A stretch of 17,500 nt of DNA from Penaeus vannamei (GCF_042767895.1 NC_091552.1:4955469-4972968), one strand, 5' to 3'; counted from the first letter of the stretch, positions 1-9,024 are shown. Made by a program: numbers and translations. The notes: generated from the sequence alone by a model not told the origin.

Positions 1-167
<167 letters not shown>

Positions 168-538
168 ATGTGGCTAGCCTTACCAAAACGCTATGGAAAT
201 GCCGAAGCATATATCCAGACTCATTATCCAAGGTACAGGCAAGTAGCATTTCATATCATACTCAAGTAGCCTCGCCGAAATGAGGCATTTCCGCCACATT
301 TACGGAAAACAGACAAGTCTCCGCCGTATGACACAACAGAGAGGTGGAATTCCGCAAGCACAAGATCTGTTCATCTGGAGACCTTAACGCGGACGCTTAT
401 AGATAGTGATCCTCGATTAGGTACCGAGTGCTGCAAAATCAGTATCATCTTCAGCGATATCTTGATAGAGGGAACCAATCTGTACGGATTTCGTGATATA
501 AAACCACACGTGAGAGGAGAACAAACAGGTCAAACGAG

Positions 539-588
<50 letters not shown>

Positions 589-611
589 GAAAGGAAAAAG
601 GCTTATCATGA
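168..611 (+). other. Once-interrupted open frame running into A41; unidentified
   Basis: An ATG at 168 opens a 33-codon frame that ends at TAG 267-269. The same frame then reads on from 270 without a stop through about 91 codons, enters a 41-base A run as lysines, and stops at TGA near 609-611. The second part has no ATG in frame. The predicted peptide has mixed, protein-like composition: the first part begins MWLALPKRYG, and the second includes NEAFPPHLRK and LIEGTNLYGFRDIKPH. I recognise no family. It could be a decayed exon, a retrocopy fragment carrying its poly-A, or chance. Unlike other open frames here, it is not low-complexity over 168-541. Coding status is unproven. Confidence 0.2.
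543..583. repeat. A41 homopolymer
   Basis: There are 41 consecutive A residues, preceded by TATT. Two other runs in the window (10733-10773 and 11765-11805) have exactly the same length. It could be the tail of a retroposed sequence lying at 168-541, but I find no flanking target-site duplication. Confidence 0.9.
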
Positions 612-761
612 CTTGGAACTTGGTCGTCTGGTCGTCACGGTGCCTTGAACGCGCCTCAGCTAATACTCCCCGTCATGGCGCTCTTTTGCAATGCTTATTC
701 GCTCTATATTCCCCCTGAGGCGCAGTGAGTAGCCAGGCTTGACTTTCTATCCAAGGCCTAG
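584..761. other. Unique sequence, no gene seen
   Basis: This is mixed-composition DNA between the A41 run and the TTAGG-type repeat. It is moderately GC-rich around 625-725. I see no RNA gene, splice pattern or long open frame. Confidence 0.6.
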
Positions 762-804
762 CCTAACTTAACCTAACCTAACCTAACCTAACCTAACCTA
801 AACT
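762..804 (-). repeat. Interstitial TTAGG telomere-type repeat
   Basis: About eight CCTAA units are seen on the + strand, which is TTAGG on the - strand. The first units vary (CTTAA) and the last decays to AACTAA. TTAGG is the ancestral arthropod telomere repeat. The tract is short and lies inside unrelated sequence, so it is an interstitial copy or a simple AACCT microsatellite, not a chromosome end. Confidence 0.85.
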
Positions 805-1121
805 AATAACTAATTTTAATTACAATTATATATCAATCCATTCCTCAACAAAACCCGAACATCGTTAAATCACAGAACTGACAATTCTTCACTAAAACTC
901 AACCACAATCTTGCAGAAAGAGAGAACCTACAACCGTGAAAAACCATAAAACCATAAACCCCACAAAATAAAGCATTTAATAACAACCTTCAAAATCCCA
1001 GCGTGAAGACCCACCCAACCAGCATTTCCGAGGAACTTCGATCAAAATCATACATGACATAATAGGTAGCACGTCCGCTCTACTCTTGCTTTGGGTAATT
1101 CATCACATGGGGTTGGTTTCC
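805..1121. other. AT-rich unique sequence, no gene seen
   Basis: This is A-rich sequence with many stops in every frame. A short local duplication of ACCATAAA occurs near 943-960. I see no gene, RNA or regulatory pattern. Confidence 0.6.
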
Positions 1122-1349
1122 TCTAGTTCCTCCAGGTTCTCGCTGACCCTCCAAAAGACAGAAACCAGTCAGGTGTTATCTAGTTCCTCTGGGTTCTCGC
1201 TGACCCTCCAAAAGACAGAAACCAGTCAGGTGTTATCTAGTTCCTCTGGGTTCTCGCTGACCCTCCAAAAGACAGAAACCAGTCAGGTGTTATCTAGTTC
1301 CTCTGGGTTCTCGCTGACCCTCCAAAAGACAGAAACCGGTCAGGTGTTT
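1122..1349. repeat. 57-bp minisatellite, four copies
   Basis: Units begin TCTAGTTCCTC at 1122, 1179, 1236 and 1293, an exact period of 57. Copies 2 and 3 are identical. Copy 1 differs at two bases (CCAGG for CTGGG), and copy 4 at one or two (CCGGTCAG for CCAGTCAG, and its last base). Near-identity with divergence only at the ends indicates a recent expansion. Because 57 is a multiple of 3, the frame beginning at 1086 stays open and would encode a 19-residue repeat (core FSLTLQKTETSQVLS). It closes about 10 codons past the array. There is no sign of conserved coding on either side, so this is more likely a minisatellite than a gene. Confidence 0.95.
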
Positions 1350-1977
1350 GTTATAAGGGGACTTTACTATGTCGTGTAAAAATAGATAAATCAGATGTTG
1401 CCATAAGTATACAGTACCCATGTAATAAAAGATGTGTATATGTATAATCAATGCTTGATATTAGCATACGAGTCATTTTATGGTGTGTGTTTTTTTTCAA
1501 TTATGTGTAGATATCAAATAATCGATAAATATTCCAAATTTAGTCTGTAATGTGGCACATCAAAATCATGCTTCATATGACATATTTTAGGAAACAATTA
1601 AGATTTTTTTACCTGTCTAACTCACACCAAGAATTATGTCACGTCTTTGTCATTCTTCCATTGACTAATAATCTGATTCAACAGCCACGTACGTCATTCT
1701 TCAAGCTTGCAACTTAACCAACCCAGATCACAAAATCTGGTTTGAGGTTGCTCGCCAAATAACGTCACAGGATAATGGCGATTTCCTTGAGATATTCTTA
1801 GGGGAAATAAATAGAAGGTGAATCACACGATGACGGGTCTGTTTCCCTTCCATGACTGTGAGTTGAGTCAAGCCTTATTATACTCGTAAAGGCCCCGAAA
1901 CCATACTTATAAGGGGCATGAGAGCATTATACGTGAAGAATATGTATAACGCTTATCCGCGCTTACCTTAAGAAAGG
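1350..1977. other. AT-rich unique sequence, no gene seen
   Basis: About 630 bases of ordinary AT-rich sequence with frequent stops. A small hairpin is possible at 1723-1740 (CCAGAT / ATCTGG with a 6-base loop). Nothing recognisable as a gene or RNA. Confidence 0.6.
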
Positions 1978-2134
1978 GGGAAAGGAGAGAGAGAGAGAAA
2001 AGACGTATGGAAGAAAAAAGAATGAAAACCAACAGAGAGCAAACGAAAAACTGAATGTGAAAATCGTGACGTTGCGTGTCATAATAAGATCAAGTCTATA
2101 CGAAAAGTATGCCAGCCCGCCAACGGTAATCACG

Positions 2135-2605
2135 CCCCCCCCCCTCCCCCCACTTCCCATCCCCCTCCACTACCACTCCCTATTCTCCCTTTGGCGACCA
2201 ACCACCGGTACAAAACTTCCGGTTATATGTGACCTATTGAACCTCCCTCTCCCTCCCTACCCCCCCTTCCTCCCTAACCCTTCCTCACCCTACCCTCCCC
2301 CCTTCCTCTCTCCTTCCCCTCTACCCCCTTCCTTCCCAACCCTTCCTCACCCTACCCTACCCCCTTCCTCTCCCTCCCCTCTACCCCCTTCCTTCCCAAC
2401 CCTTCCTCACCCTACCCTCCCCCCTTCCTCTCCTTCCCCTCTACCCCCTTCCTTCCCAACTCTGCCTCACCCTACCCTACCCCCTTCCTCTCCTTCCCCT
2501 CTACCCCCTTCCTTCCCAACCCTTCCTCACCCTACCCTCCACCCCCTTCCTACCCCTACCCTGGACCCTCCATAACCCTTTCTCACCCTACCCTCCCCCT
2601 CTCCT
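2135..2605. repeat. C-rich pyrimidine tract
   Basis: The + strand is almost entirely C and T with regular ACCC interruptions. The core is a 60-bp tandem array (2279-2545). The - strand is G-rich with many runs of three to five G. A proline-rich open frame over the tract follows from the composition and is not called as a gene. Confidence 0.9.
2279..2545. repeat. 60-bp minisatellite, about 4.5 copies, alternating variants
   Basis: Units begin CCTTCCTCACCCTACCCT at 2279, 2341, 2401, 2461 (start altered to TCTGCC) and 2521. The first copy is 62 bases, the next three are 60, and the fifth is partial. Copies 1, 3 and 5 continue with CCCTCC, while copies 2 and 4 continue with CCCTACC, so the array alternates with a 120-bp period. 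The - strand of each unit holds several closely spaced G runs, a G-quadruplex-type pattern. Confidence 0.93.
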
Positions 2606-2610
2606 CTTTC

Positions 2611-2880
2611 TTGATAAACGCCCTCCCTCTGTCTCTTATATCTTGGCGCTGCGGGGTACCATTCAGTTTCGGTCGCTCTCTCTCTCTCTCTCTTTCGTTC
2701 TTTCTCTGTATCTTCTATTTTTCATCTCTCGTCCCTCTTTCTGTCGTATCCAGTCTCGTTCTCACTCGCTCAGTCTCGTTCTTTCTCACTTTTTCTCTAA
2801 GCCCATTCTCGCTCTTTCTCACTTTCTATTCTCCGGCCTCTTCTCTTCTCTCTCTCTCTCTCCCGTCTTCTCTTCACTCA
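2611..2880. repeat. (CT)n and CT-rich tract
   Basis: A perfect (CT)n run lies at 2675-2693. It is followed by imperfect CT-rich sequence with a repeated CAGTCTCGTTCT-type motif near 2750-2780 and another (CT)n run near 2850-2862. Open frames over it are composition artefacts. Confidence 0.85.
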
Positions 2881-3254
2881 CTCAAGCCCTGATTGCCAGA
2901 AAAAAATAGCCTACAACACTAACGACTCCCCAACTCGAACCACTTAATCAAGTGGCCAGCCATAACACCGCCTCGTAATGGCCGTTAAGAATTTTCTCTC
3001 TTCTTAAAAGGCAGCCGTCACACGATCAGCTAACGAGGCTGTTTAAAAGGAAAAAAAGAGCGGGCGACAAGAGGCCCAATTGGTCACGCAAAAGAACCAC
3101 TCGCTCGGTAGTTGGTCGGTTAACGGGCGACCATAACAAACCACGGGTCATTAGCGCGGGTTCTTCAGTCAAGGTGGACCTCGAGGGTGTACGGTGCTTC
3201 GTGGTTTGAGGGATCATAGAGTTTTAATTTATTTTATTATTTTTAATAAGTTAT
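2881..3254. other. Unique sequence, no gene seen
   Basis: Mixed, fairly balanced composition with several CpG sites at 3060-3200. A 63-codon frame on the - strand (3217-3026) has mixed amino-acid content but matches nothing I know, so I do not call it. Confidence 0.55.
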
Positions 3255-3290
3255 GTATATGTATATATATATATTTTTTTTTTTCGTTTT
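3255..3290. repeat. (TA)n plus T run
   Basis: Short TATATA alternation followed by a T run interrupted by one CG. Confidence 0.85.
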
Positions 3291-3595
3291 TTTGTGTGGA
3301 AGTGAGTTTTGCCTTTCGACGTAAATTCACGGGTTGTGGCGAGAAAAGTGATGAAAGTTATAAGCATTAGTAGTAATAAGTGTACCAGATGCTTTCGTAG
3401 AAATAATGGTGCGTATGATAATGAAAATAATAAATCATGGAAAATATTAGCAGTTACATTGCAAATTATGATGAAATTGATGAATGACAAAAGTTTTTTG
3501 AACAACAGAAACTAACGTCTACCCATTTTTTGGTTCCTCTGCATGATTTTTATTTTCCTAAAAAAGAAATTTATGATCACTTCATGGAAGATTAT

Positions 3596-3597
<2 letters not shown>
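3291..3597. other. AT-rich unique sequence, no gene seen
   Basis: Frames are partly open on both strands (for example 3309-3515 + and 3505-3251 -). Both give low-information lysine/asparagine-rich or leucine/isoleucine-rich peptides, and neither shows a known motif. Confidence 0.55.
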
Positions 3598-3689
<92 letters not shown>

Positions 3690-3745
3690 GAGAAGGAGAG
3701 AGTTAGAGATAGAGACAGAGAGAGAGCCAAACAGACAGACAGAGA
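3598..3745. repeat. (GA)n microsatellite with degenerate GACA tail
   Basis: Perfect GA alternation runs from 3598 to about 3686 (near 44 units). It then becomes imperfect GA sequence and a short (ACAG)n end at about 3730-3742. Serine/leucine-type open frames on the - strand arise from the repeat. Confidence 0.97.
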
Positions 3746-4435
3746 ACAAAAATAAACAAAATTCCATTTTTATAACCGTGCTTGTCACGAGTGTAAAATA
3801 GCGTAGGTTAGTCCGTGTGACTTGGAGGAAGAGTGTGGGAACTTCCCCCGCCCTCCACTATCCCCCCCCACACTGCCCACACCACCTTTCGCCCCCCCCC
3901 CCTTTGCCATGGGTCATTAACACGTGCCGTTATGTGTGCATTTCCGGCTGTTATTCCTTCGTATCAGCTGATAAGAGGAAGGAAAATCTTTAGGCACGAA
4001 GTCCTCGCGCCATTTTTGGGTTCGAGACAAGGCAGACTCTAAATTAAATATTTATTCCTTTTGTATTTCCTTTAACCTTGACTGGAACAGGGTGGTGGTC
4101 TTTTTTTATTCTCCGAATGATTCATATTCTCTTTTTTTGCGTGTAAATTATAATAGGTTCGTTTCCTTCGTTCTGTCGTTGGTAATTGTTTGTATTCGTA
4201 ATCCTCACTTGGACATTGTTTTTTGTTATTATCTCTTGTTATGACTGAACCCCACTTTTCCCCAGAAACAGCATCTGGAAAAGGATATTCTTGTCCTTAT
4301 TTGAATTAGGCGACTCGATCGTCTTTTAACTCAGGTTAACCTTCATAAAACATGTTTACGCGCTAACACTTGAACTGCACAATGTAATATAGATGTACTT
4401 CCTATTCAACTTTCCTTGATGCCTTTTAAACAGAT
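3746..4435. other. Mostly unique sequence with short C runs, no gene seen
   Basis: 3845-3902 is C-rich and ends in a run of 11 C (3892-3902). The rest is T-rich and AT-rich, with stops in all frames over most of its length. No RNA gene or convincing coding signal. Confidence 0.6.
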
Positions 4436-4442
4436 AGGGAGG

Positions 4443-4537
<95 letters not shown>

Positions 4538-4680
4538 GGGGGGGGGGACAGAAAGAAAGAGGGGGAGGGAGGGAGAGACAGACAGACAGAAAGAGAGAGA
4601 GAGACAGAGGCAGCCAGATACAGAGACAGAGACAAAGAGACAGACACAAACAGAGACAGACAAACAACCAGACAGACCCT
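4436..4680. repeat. Compound (GA)n - G12 - (GACA)n repeat
   Basis: Perfect (GA)n runs from about 4447 to 4534. It is followed by a run of 12 G (4536-4547), then GGGA-rich purine sequence, then (GACA)n-type units to about 4680. The order perfect GA, G run, GACA-type repeat resembles the (GA)n tract ending in ACAG units at 3598-3745. Confidence 0.95.
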
Positions 4681-5044
4681 CGCCGTAACAAAACAAAGCA
4701 TTCTAAACAAGGGCGTCGTGAGAAACATGTGATAAGGGAAACCGCAACCTTTCTACAGGGTCGACATGTTCTTGCATGACCCGGACGTGAAAGGAGAAGA
4801 AGAGGAGGAGGAGGAGCAAGAATAAAAGGGTATCGGAGAAAGCGCCAATAAACGGGGGAAAGGGAAAGGAGAGATTAAGTAAGAGAAAGTGAGGGAGATT
4901 GCGAGAAGATTCGGAAATTGGACGAGGATAATGATAATAATCACAAATTTCATATATTCCTAAAAAAGAAAAGAAAAAAAAAACGTGGAGAACCAACATG
5001 CTTTCCCTTTTTTAAAGTCTTATGAACAGTTTTATCGCAATTTT
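4681..5044. other. Mixed, purine-leaning sequence, no gene seen
   Basis: Contains a short (AGG)n stretch near 4797-4815 and GA-rich sequence to about 4905, then AT-rich sequence and a short A run (4974-4983). Open frames here extend into neighbouring low-complexity tracts and are not called. Confidence 0.55.
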
Positions 5045-5485
5045 TCTTTACTGCCTCTGTCTCTCCCTTTCCCTTTCTTTTCTTGTTTTTCTCTTTTCTC
5101 ACTCCCTCTCCTTCCCCATCCCTCACTTTCCCTCTCCTTACCCTTTCCGTTCTTCTCTCTCCCTTCCTCCCCCTTCCCGTTCTCCTTTTACCTCTCCCTC
5201 CCTCCCACTTCCCGTTTTCCTTCTCCCTCTCTTTCATTCTCTCCTTCTCTCAATATCCCTTCCCCCTCTCTTTCATTCTCTCCCTCCCTCCCCCTCTTCC
5301 TTTCTCTTTTCCTCCCTCCCCCTCTCTTACATTTTCTCCCTCCCTCAATTTCTCTCATCTCTCTCATTCTCTTCCTCCCTCCCCCTCCCCCTTTCTTTCA
5401 TTCTCTCCCTCCCCCTTTCCCTTTTCCCTCCCTCCCTCCCCCTCTCCCTTTCCTTTTCACTCCCTCCCTCTCCCTCTCTCTCCCC
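5045..5485. repeat. CT-rich pyrimidine tract ((CCCT)n / (CCTT)n type)
   Basis: About 440 bases are almost purely C and T, with irregular CTCCCTCC, CTTTCATTCTCTCC and TTCCCTTTTC units. Overlapping proline/serine/leucine frames are open in all three + frames, as expected for a strand with very few A or G. It is the pyrimidine partner of the GA tract at 5650-5990. Confidence 0.93.
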
Positions 5486-5649
5486 AAAGACACCTGTCAC
5501 AAGAAGGCACTGCATAAGAATGACCGGAAATACCTCAGGATCTCCCACAGGGATCTCGACCAGTCACGAGCGAGCCTTGCAACCATGGCGACCAACCCGC
5601 ATGACATCATCGCCTTGTGACGTCATCGTGCAATGGCGAAAAAGAAAGC
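5486..5649. other. Unique CpG-containing island between CT and GA tracts
   Basis: About 160 bases of balanced composition separate a pyrimidine tract from a purine tract. It holds TGACATCATC followed closely by a palindromic TGACGTCA, and ends with CGCGAGCGAGAG leading into (GA)n. An ATG near 5585 opens only a short frame. I see no gene. Confidence 0.6.
5618..5625. promoter_or_regulatory. Palindromic CRE motif TGACGTCA
   Basis: A perfect 8-base cAMP-response-element palindrome, preceded by CTTG. TGACGTCA is the established binding site of CREB/ATF bZIP factors. The half-related TGACATCA lies about 25 bases upstream. The motif is certain, but regulatory use is not shown because no gene is recognised nearby. 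Confidence 0.3.
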
Positions 5650-5842
5650 GCGAGCGAGAGAGAGAGAGAGAGAAAGGGAGGGAGGGAGGAGAGAAGTAGG
5701 GAGGGAAGGAAGGAGGGATGGAGAGAGGGAGGAAAGGAGGAAGGGATGGAGAGAGAGTGAGAGGGAGGGAGGGAAGGGGAGAGAGAGGGAGGGAGGGGGA
5801 GAGAAAGAGAAGGAGGGGGAGAGAAAGAGAAGGAGCGAGGGA

Positions 5843-5915
<73 letters not shown>

Positions 5916-5990
5916 AAGATAGAGAGAGAGAGAGAAAGAAAGAGAGAGAGACAGACCGACTGACAGCCAGAGAGAGAAGAGAGAAGAGAA
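5650..5990. repeat. GA-rich purine tract ((GGGA)n / (GA)n)
   Basis: GAGAGA, GGGAGGGAGG and AGAAAGAGAAGGAG units run for about 340 bases with almost no pyrimidine. Longer perfect (GA)n runs occur near 5845-5867 and 5877-5910, and a short GACAGACC end lies near 5948-5960. Arginine/glutamate-rich frames over it are artefacts of a strand without T. Confidence 0.93.
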
Positions 5991-6204
5991 GACACTCAGA
6001 GAAAAATAGAGAGACCATTAAAGTTCCACCGCGATGAATAACAATACTTCAAAATTGATTATTAGGAAGGAGAGGCGTCGTCCATTTATGAGTCGATATC
6101 TCATGGCGATATTTTGAAATATTTACCGCCCGTTCGATTTCCAATATCTGAGGATATATGGGCGTATCCTTCGTCCTATTAGCATAAAGGTCCTAACCCG
6201 GATG
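5991..6204. other. Unique sequence, no gene seen
   Basis: Balanced to AT-rich DNA between two microsatellites, with several GATATC/GATATT words near 6095-6160. No gene or RNA recognised. Confidence 0.55.
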
Positions 6205-6225
6205 TTTTTCTTTTCTTTCTTTCAT

Positions 6226-6269
<44 letters not shown>

Positions 6270-6314
6270 TTTTATTTATTATTATTTTTTATTTATTTAT
6301 TTTTTTTTTTTTTT
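6205..6314. repeat. (CTTT)n then (TTTA)n / poly-T
   Basis: (CTTT)n from about 6205 to 6270 passes into TTTATTTATTATTATT sequence and ends in a T run at 6301-6314. It resembles the (CTTT)n tract at 72-123. Confidence 0.95.
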
Positions 6315-6535
6315 GAGGGAGACTGATGATAAAAGAGAATGAGGGAGATGCCGGAGAGCGAAAGAGATTTGCGTCGTGAGGGAAAGTAAGGATGGCGAGA
6401 GGAGGGGAAGGAGAGAGGGGGATGGGGGGAGGGGGGGGTTCAGAGGTGTGGCAAGGTTGCAAAGGTGAATATGGGTTGTGACCAATGCAGCTGACTTTTT
6501 CCTTTCCTTTACTGTCAGATGTGGTTGTGGTTGTC
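6315..6535. other. Purine-leaning sequence with G-run cluster
   Basis: The stretch 6398-6438 is strongly G-rich (GGAGGGG, GAGGGGGATGGGGGGAGG, then eight G). It has at least four runs of three or more G within about 40 bases and so could form a + strand G-quadruplex. The rest is unremarkable. Confidence 0.6.
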
Positions 6536-6582
6536 GTCGCTCTCTCTCTATATCTATCTCTCTTTTCTCTTTCTCTCCCCGA

Positions 6583-6624
<42 letters not shown>

Positions 6625-6658
6625 CTCTCTCTCTCTCTCTCATCCTCTCTCTCTCTGT

Positions 6659-6694
<36 letters not shown>

Positions 6695-6815
6695 ATCCTC
6701 TGTCTCTCTATCCTCTCTCTCTCTCTCTCTATCCCTTTCTCTCTCTCTCTTTCTCTCTCTCTCTGCCCCTCCCCCTCCACCTCTCCCTCTCTATCTCTCC
6801 CTATCCCTTCTATTT
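6536..6815. repeat. (CT)n tract with CATC interruptions
   Basis: Long (CT)n runs (the longest about 6585-6620) are broken at intervals by CATCCT and by TATC or TGTC variants, giving a loosely periodic structure. All three + frames are open because the strand is nearly pure pyrimidine. Confidence 0.95.
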
Positions 6816-7335
6816 TTCATTCTTTCCCTACCTATCTGTACTTGAAAACAAGAAAAAAAAATGGCGTTGCAAATGTAAACGTAAACTGTGAGCATTACGA
6901 ATGACAAGTTTCCTTCAGATATTAAATTACGAAACACCTTTTTTTTGTCATTTTTCTGTTCATATAATTTAGAAGTGGAAGACAATCATAATACTAATAA
7001 AGAAAGGTTAAGAAGCGCATATCATTAGGGAGTTATGCAAAGTGATGAAATAATGATGGGAAATATTCCACCACGATAAAAAAAAGACGAGAATATTACG
7101 AGTTAATGTAACGATTTCACGTAATCACCATATTCTTTAAGAATATAAAAACGTGTCTCTTTTTTATCCATGTCTGCTGGATAATCTGACAACATTCAAC
7201 AAAGAGATTACAGCATTTGTCTCAACACCGTTCTTCCGGTACGTAATAATGAGCAATAAAACGTATCATAAATTGCTTAAAACGACAAGAAAACAAGAAA
7301 ATAAGTACACGAAGCTATAAACGACATAAAGAGGC
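6816..7335. other. AT-rich unique sequence, no gene seen
   Basis: About 520 bases, AT-rich, with short A and T runs and frequent stops. Nothing recognised. Confidence 0.6.
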
Positions 7336-7720
7336 TTAGGGAAGAGGTTCACCAGGAAGAAAGGAGGTTCGGAGACTACACAGAAGGCTACGGAAGGGAG
7401 AGAGGCATTCAAGGCAAGCAGAGGAAGGTGTGATGAAGGGAGGGGCTTGGGGAGGGGGAAGGAGAGGGGGTGAGGGAGATCCAGAGAAGAGGGAAGGAAG
7501 GGGAGAGGAGAGGAGGTGGAGAAGGAGGAGGAAGGAGAGGGGGGGGGGTGAGGGAGATGCAGAGAAGAGGGAAGGGGGGGGGAGAGGAGAGGAGGAGGTG
7601 GAGAAGGAAGAGGAAGGAGAGGGGGGTGAGGGGGATGCAGAGGAGAAGACGGAAGCAGGGCTAAAGGAGAGAAGCTGCAGAAGGGGGAGGAAGCAAGGAG
7701 ATTGAGGGAAGGAGCAAAAA
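7336..7720. repeat. G/A-rich purine tract containing a 78-bp minisatellite
   Basis: Almost pure purine with G runs of up to ten. The centre is a 78-bp tandem array (7451-7650). Frames on both strands stay open because T is rare on the + strand. Confidence 0.9.
7451..7650. repeat. 78-bp purine minisatellite, about 2.5 copies
   Basis: The landmark TGAGGGAGAT or TGAGGGGGAT recurs at 7471, 7549 and 7627, spacing 78 and 78. Each landmark follows GGAGAGGGGG-type sequence and leads into GAGAAGAGGGAAGG in the first two copies. The last copy is cut short after GATGCAGAGGAGAAG. The unit is a multiple of 3, so one frame gives a 26-residue acidic/basic repeat (EGDAEKREG type), which I regard as incidental. 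Confidence 0.88.
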
Positions 7721-7862
7721 AACAAGAAAATAGATATAGGGAGAAAGGGAGAGCGAGATAAAAAGCAAGACTAATAAAGAAAAAAGAACAGAGAAAGCAA
7801 AAAGGGGCGCAAGGTGACATATACATAAAAGGGGAAACGAGAACGAGAGATAAACAGACAAG

Positions 7863-7868
<6 letters not shown>

Positions 7869-7894
<26 letters not shown>
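7869..7894. repeat. A26 homopolymer
   Basis: 26 consecutive A residues inside a purine-rich region. Confidence 0.95.
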
Positions 7895-7946
7895 GATGAT
7901 GAGGAAAGAAACAGACAAAAGAAGTAAGAGAAGGAGGGACATAAGG

Positions 7947-8076
7947 AAAAGAAGAGGGTGTGGGAGGTGGGGAGAAGAAGAAGGTGTAGGAGAAGGGGAG
8001 AAGAAGAAGGTGTGGGAGGAAGGGGAGAAGAAGGTGTAGTGTAGGAGGAAGGGAGGAGAAGAAGGTGTGGGAGGAG
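7947..8076. repeat. About 26-bp purine minisatellite, five copies
   Basis: GGTGT recurs at 7957, 7983, 8009, 8033 and 8064, each inside GAAGAAGGTGTRGGAG-type sequence. Spacings are 26, 26, 24 and 31. The last includes an internal GTGTAGTGTAG duplication. A G-rich tail (GGGGAGGGGGAGG and longer G runs) continues to about 8125. Confidence 0.85.
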
Positions 8077-8130
8077 AGCGTCCAAATGACCAGGAGACGA
8101 GGGGAGGGGGAGGGGGGGGGGAGGAGCGGC

Positions 8131-8360
8131 CCTCATGAGTCACACTGCGTTGAAAGTTGATTTTTGGTCCTCATGGCCACGGAGATGCACGGAGGCGGAT
8201 GTCGGTGCCAGAATTCGAGAGAGATCCATGAGGCTCTTTCATCTAGTCATGGATGAAAAAAAAAAATCGCGTCTAAGCCATGAGAGATCCATGTCGGTTA
8301 GGAGGGTGGAGAAAAAAGAATAAAGGAGGGAGAGGGAGAGGAGGAAAGAAGGAGAGGGTG
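8131..8360. other. Short unique segment passing into purine-rich DNA
   Basis: 8131-8290 is balanced sequence in which GAGAGATCCATG occurs twice (about 8219-8230 and 8282-8293). From about 8300 it becomes GA-rich and leads into the duplicated block at 8361. A 62-codon frame at 8135-8323 has mixed content but no recognisable motif. Confidence 0.5.
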
Positions 8361-8460
8361 AGGGAAAGCGAAGAAAGGATTGAAAGAAGATTTAAAAAAG
8401 AATATGAAAGTGAAAAAAAAATACAAGAACCTCAACACGTTATCGACTTGCTAACATCTC
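8361..8460 (+). repeat. Dispersed direct repeat, copy 1
   Basis: The first 30 bases (8361-8390, AGGGAAAGCGAAGAAAGGAT and onward) match 9458-9487 exactly. After a variable segment, 8400-8452 again matches the second copy with few changes: GAATATGAAAG, then AAGTGAAAAAAAA, then ACAAGAACCTCAACA and GTTATCGACTTGCT. This copy lacks about 30 bases present in the other. Confidence 0.92.
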
Positions 8461-8670
8461 TAGTCATGGATGTAAAACTTCAGACATGACTGGATGTGAC
8501 CACGTTGTCACGGGGAAGTTCCATCGTGCGAGAAAAAAATAAAATAAAAAAAAACGTAAAAACGATAACCTAAACCCATTAGATTTTTAAAAACAAATAT
8601 GCTGGAATTATATCTGTTATCAAGTATCGACTCTGACAGATAGATGTCTCTCTTCCCTTAATAATAAAAA
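8461..8670. other. Unique AT-rich sequence, no gene seen
   Basis: AT-rich with short A runs. Nothing recognised. Confidence 0.55.
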
Positions 8671-8895
8671 GGGAAAAGTAGAGGGGACAAAAATGAGAAA
8701 CGTAGAAAAATCAAAAAGAAAAGAAGAGGGGGACAAAAAGGAGAAACGCAGAAAAAAAATAAAAAAGAGGGAGAGAAAAGGTAGAACCGCAGAAAAAATA
8801 AATAAAAAATAAAAGAGGGAGAGAAAAGGGAGAAACGTAAACAAATCAAAAAGAAAAGAAGAGGAGGAAGAAAAAGGAGAAACGAAGAATTAAAG
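8671..8895. repeat. 41-48 bp A/G-rich minisatellite, five copies
   Basis: GAGAAACG-type landmarks occur at 8695, 8741, 8782 (TAGAACCG), 8830 and 8877, spacings 46, 41, 48 and 47. Copies 1 and 4 share a following AAATCAAAAAGAAAAGAAGA block, while copies 2 and 3 share GCAGAAAAA then AATAAA. The array therefore holds two unit subtypes. Confidence 0.85.
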
Positions 8896-8983
8896 AGGAG
8901 AACCCAACGTGACTCAAGGAACGAAACGGGGCACTCCCTTTCCCACATCGGATAAGCGGGCACGCCTCAAAACGGAGCCGAAG

Positions 8984-9024
<41 letters not shown>

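Noticed and set aside
2057..2575. Proline-rich protein with a 20-residue repeat
   Set aside because: It reads a 60-bp C-rich minisatellite; the frame exists because the unit is a multiple of three and poor in A and G, and no conserved flanking domain was seen.
3026..3217. 63-codon - strand frame with mixed amino-acid content
   Set aside because: Length is within chance expectation and no family or splice context was recognised.
5022..6037. Several long serine/proline/leucine-rich and arginine/glutamate-rich open frames on both strands
   Set aside because: Pure pyrimidine or purine strands cannot contain stop codons, so open frames are automatic in every frame and on both strands.
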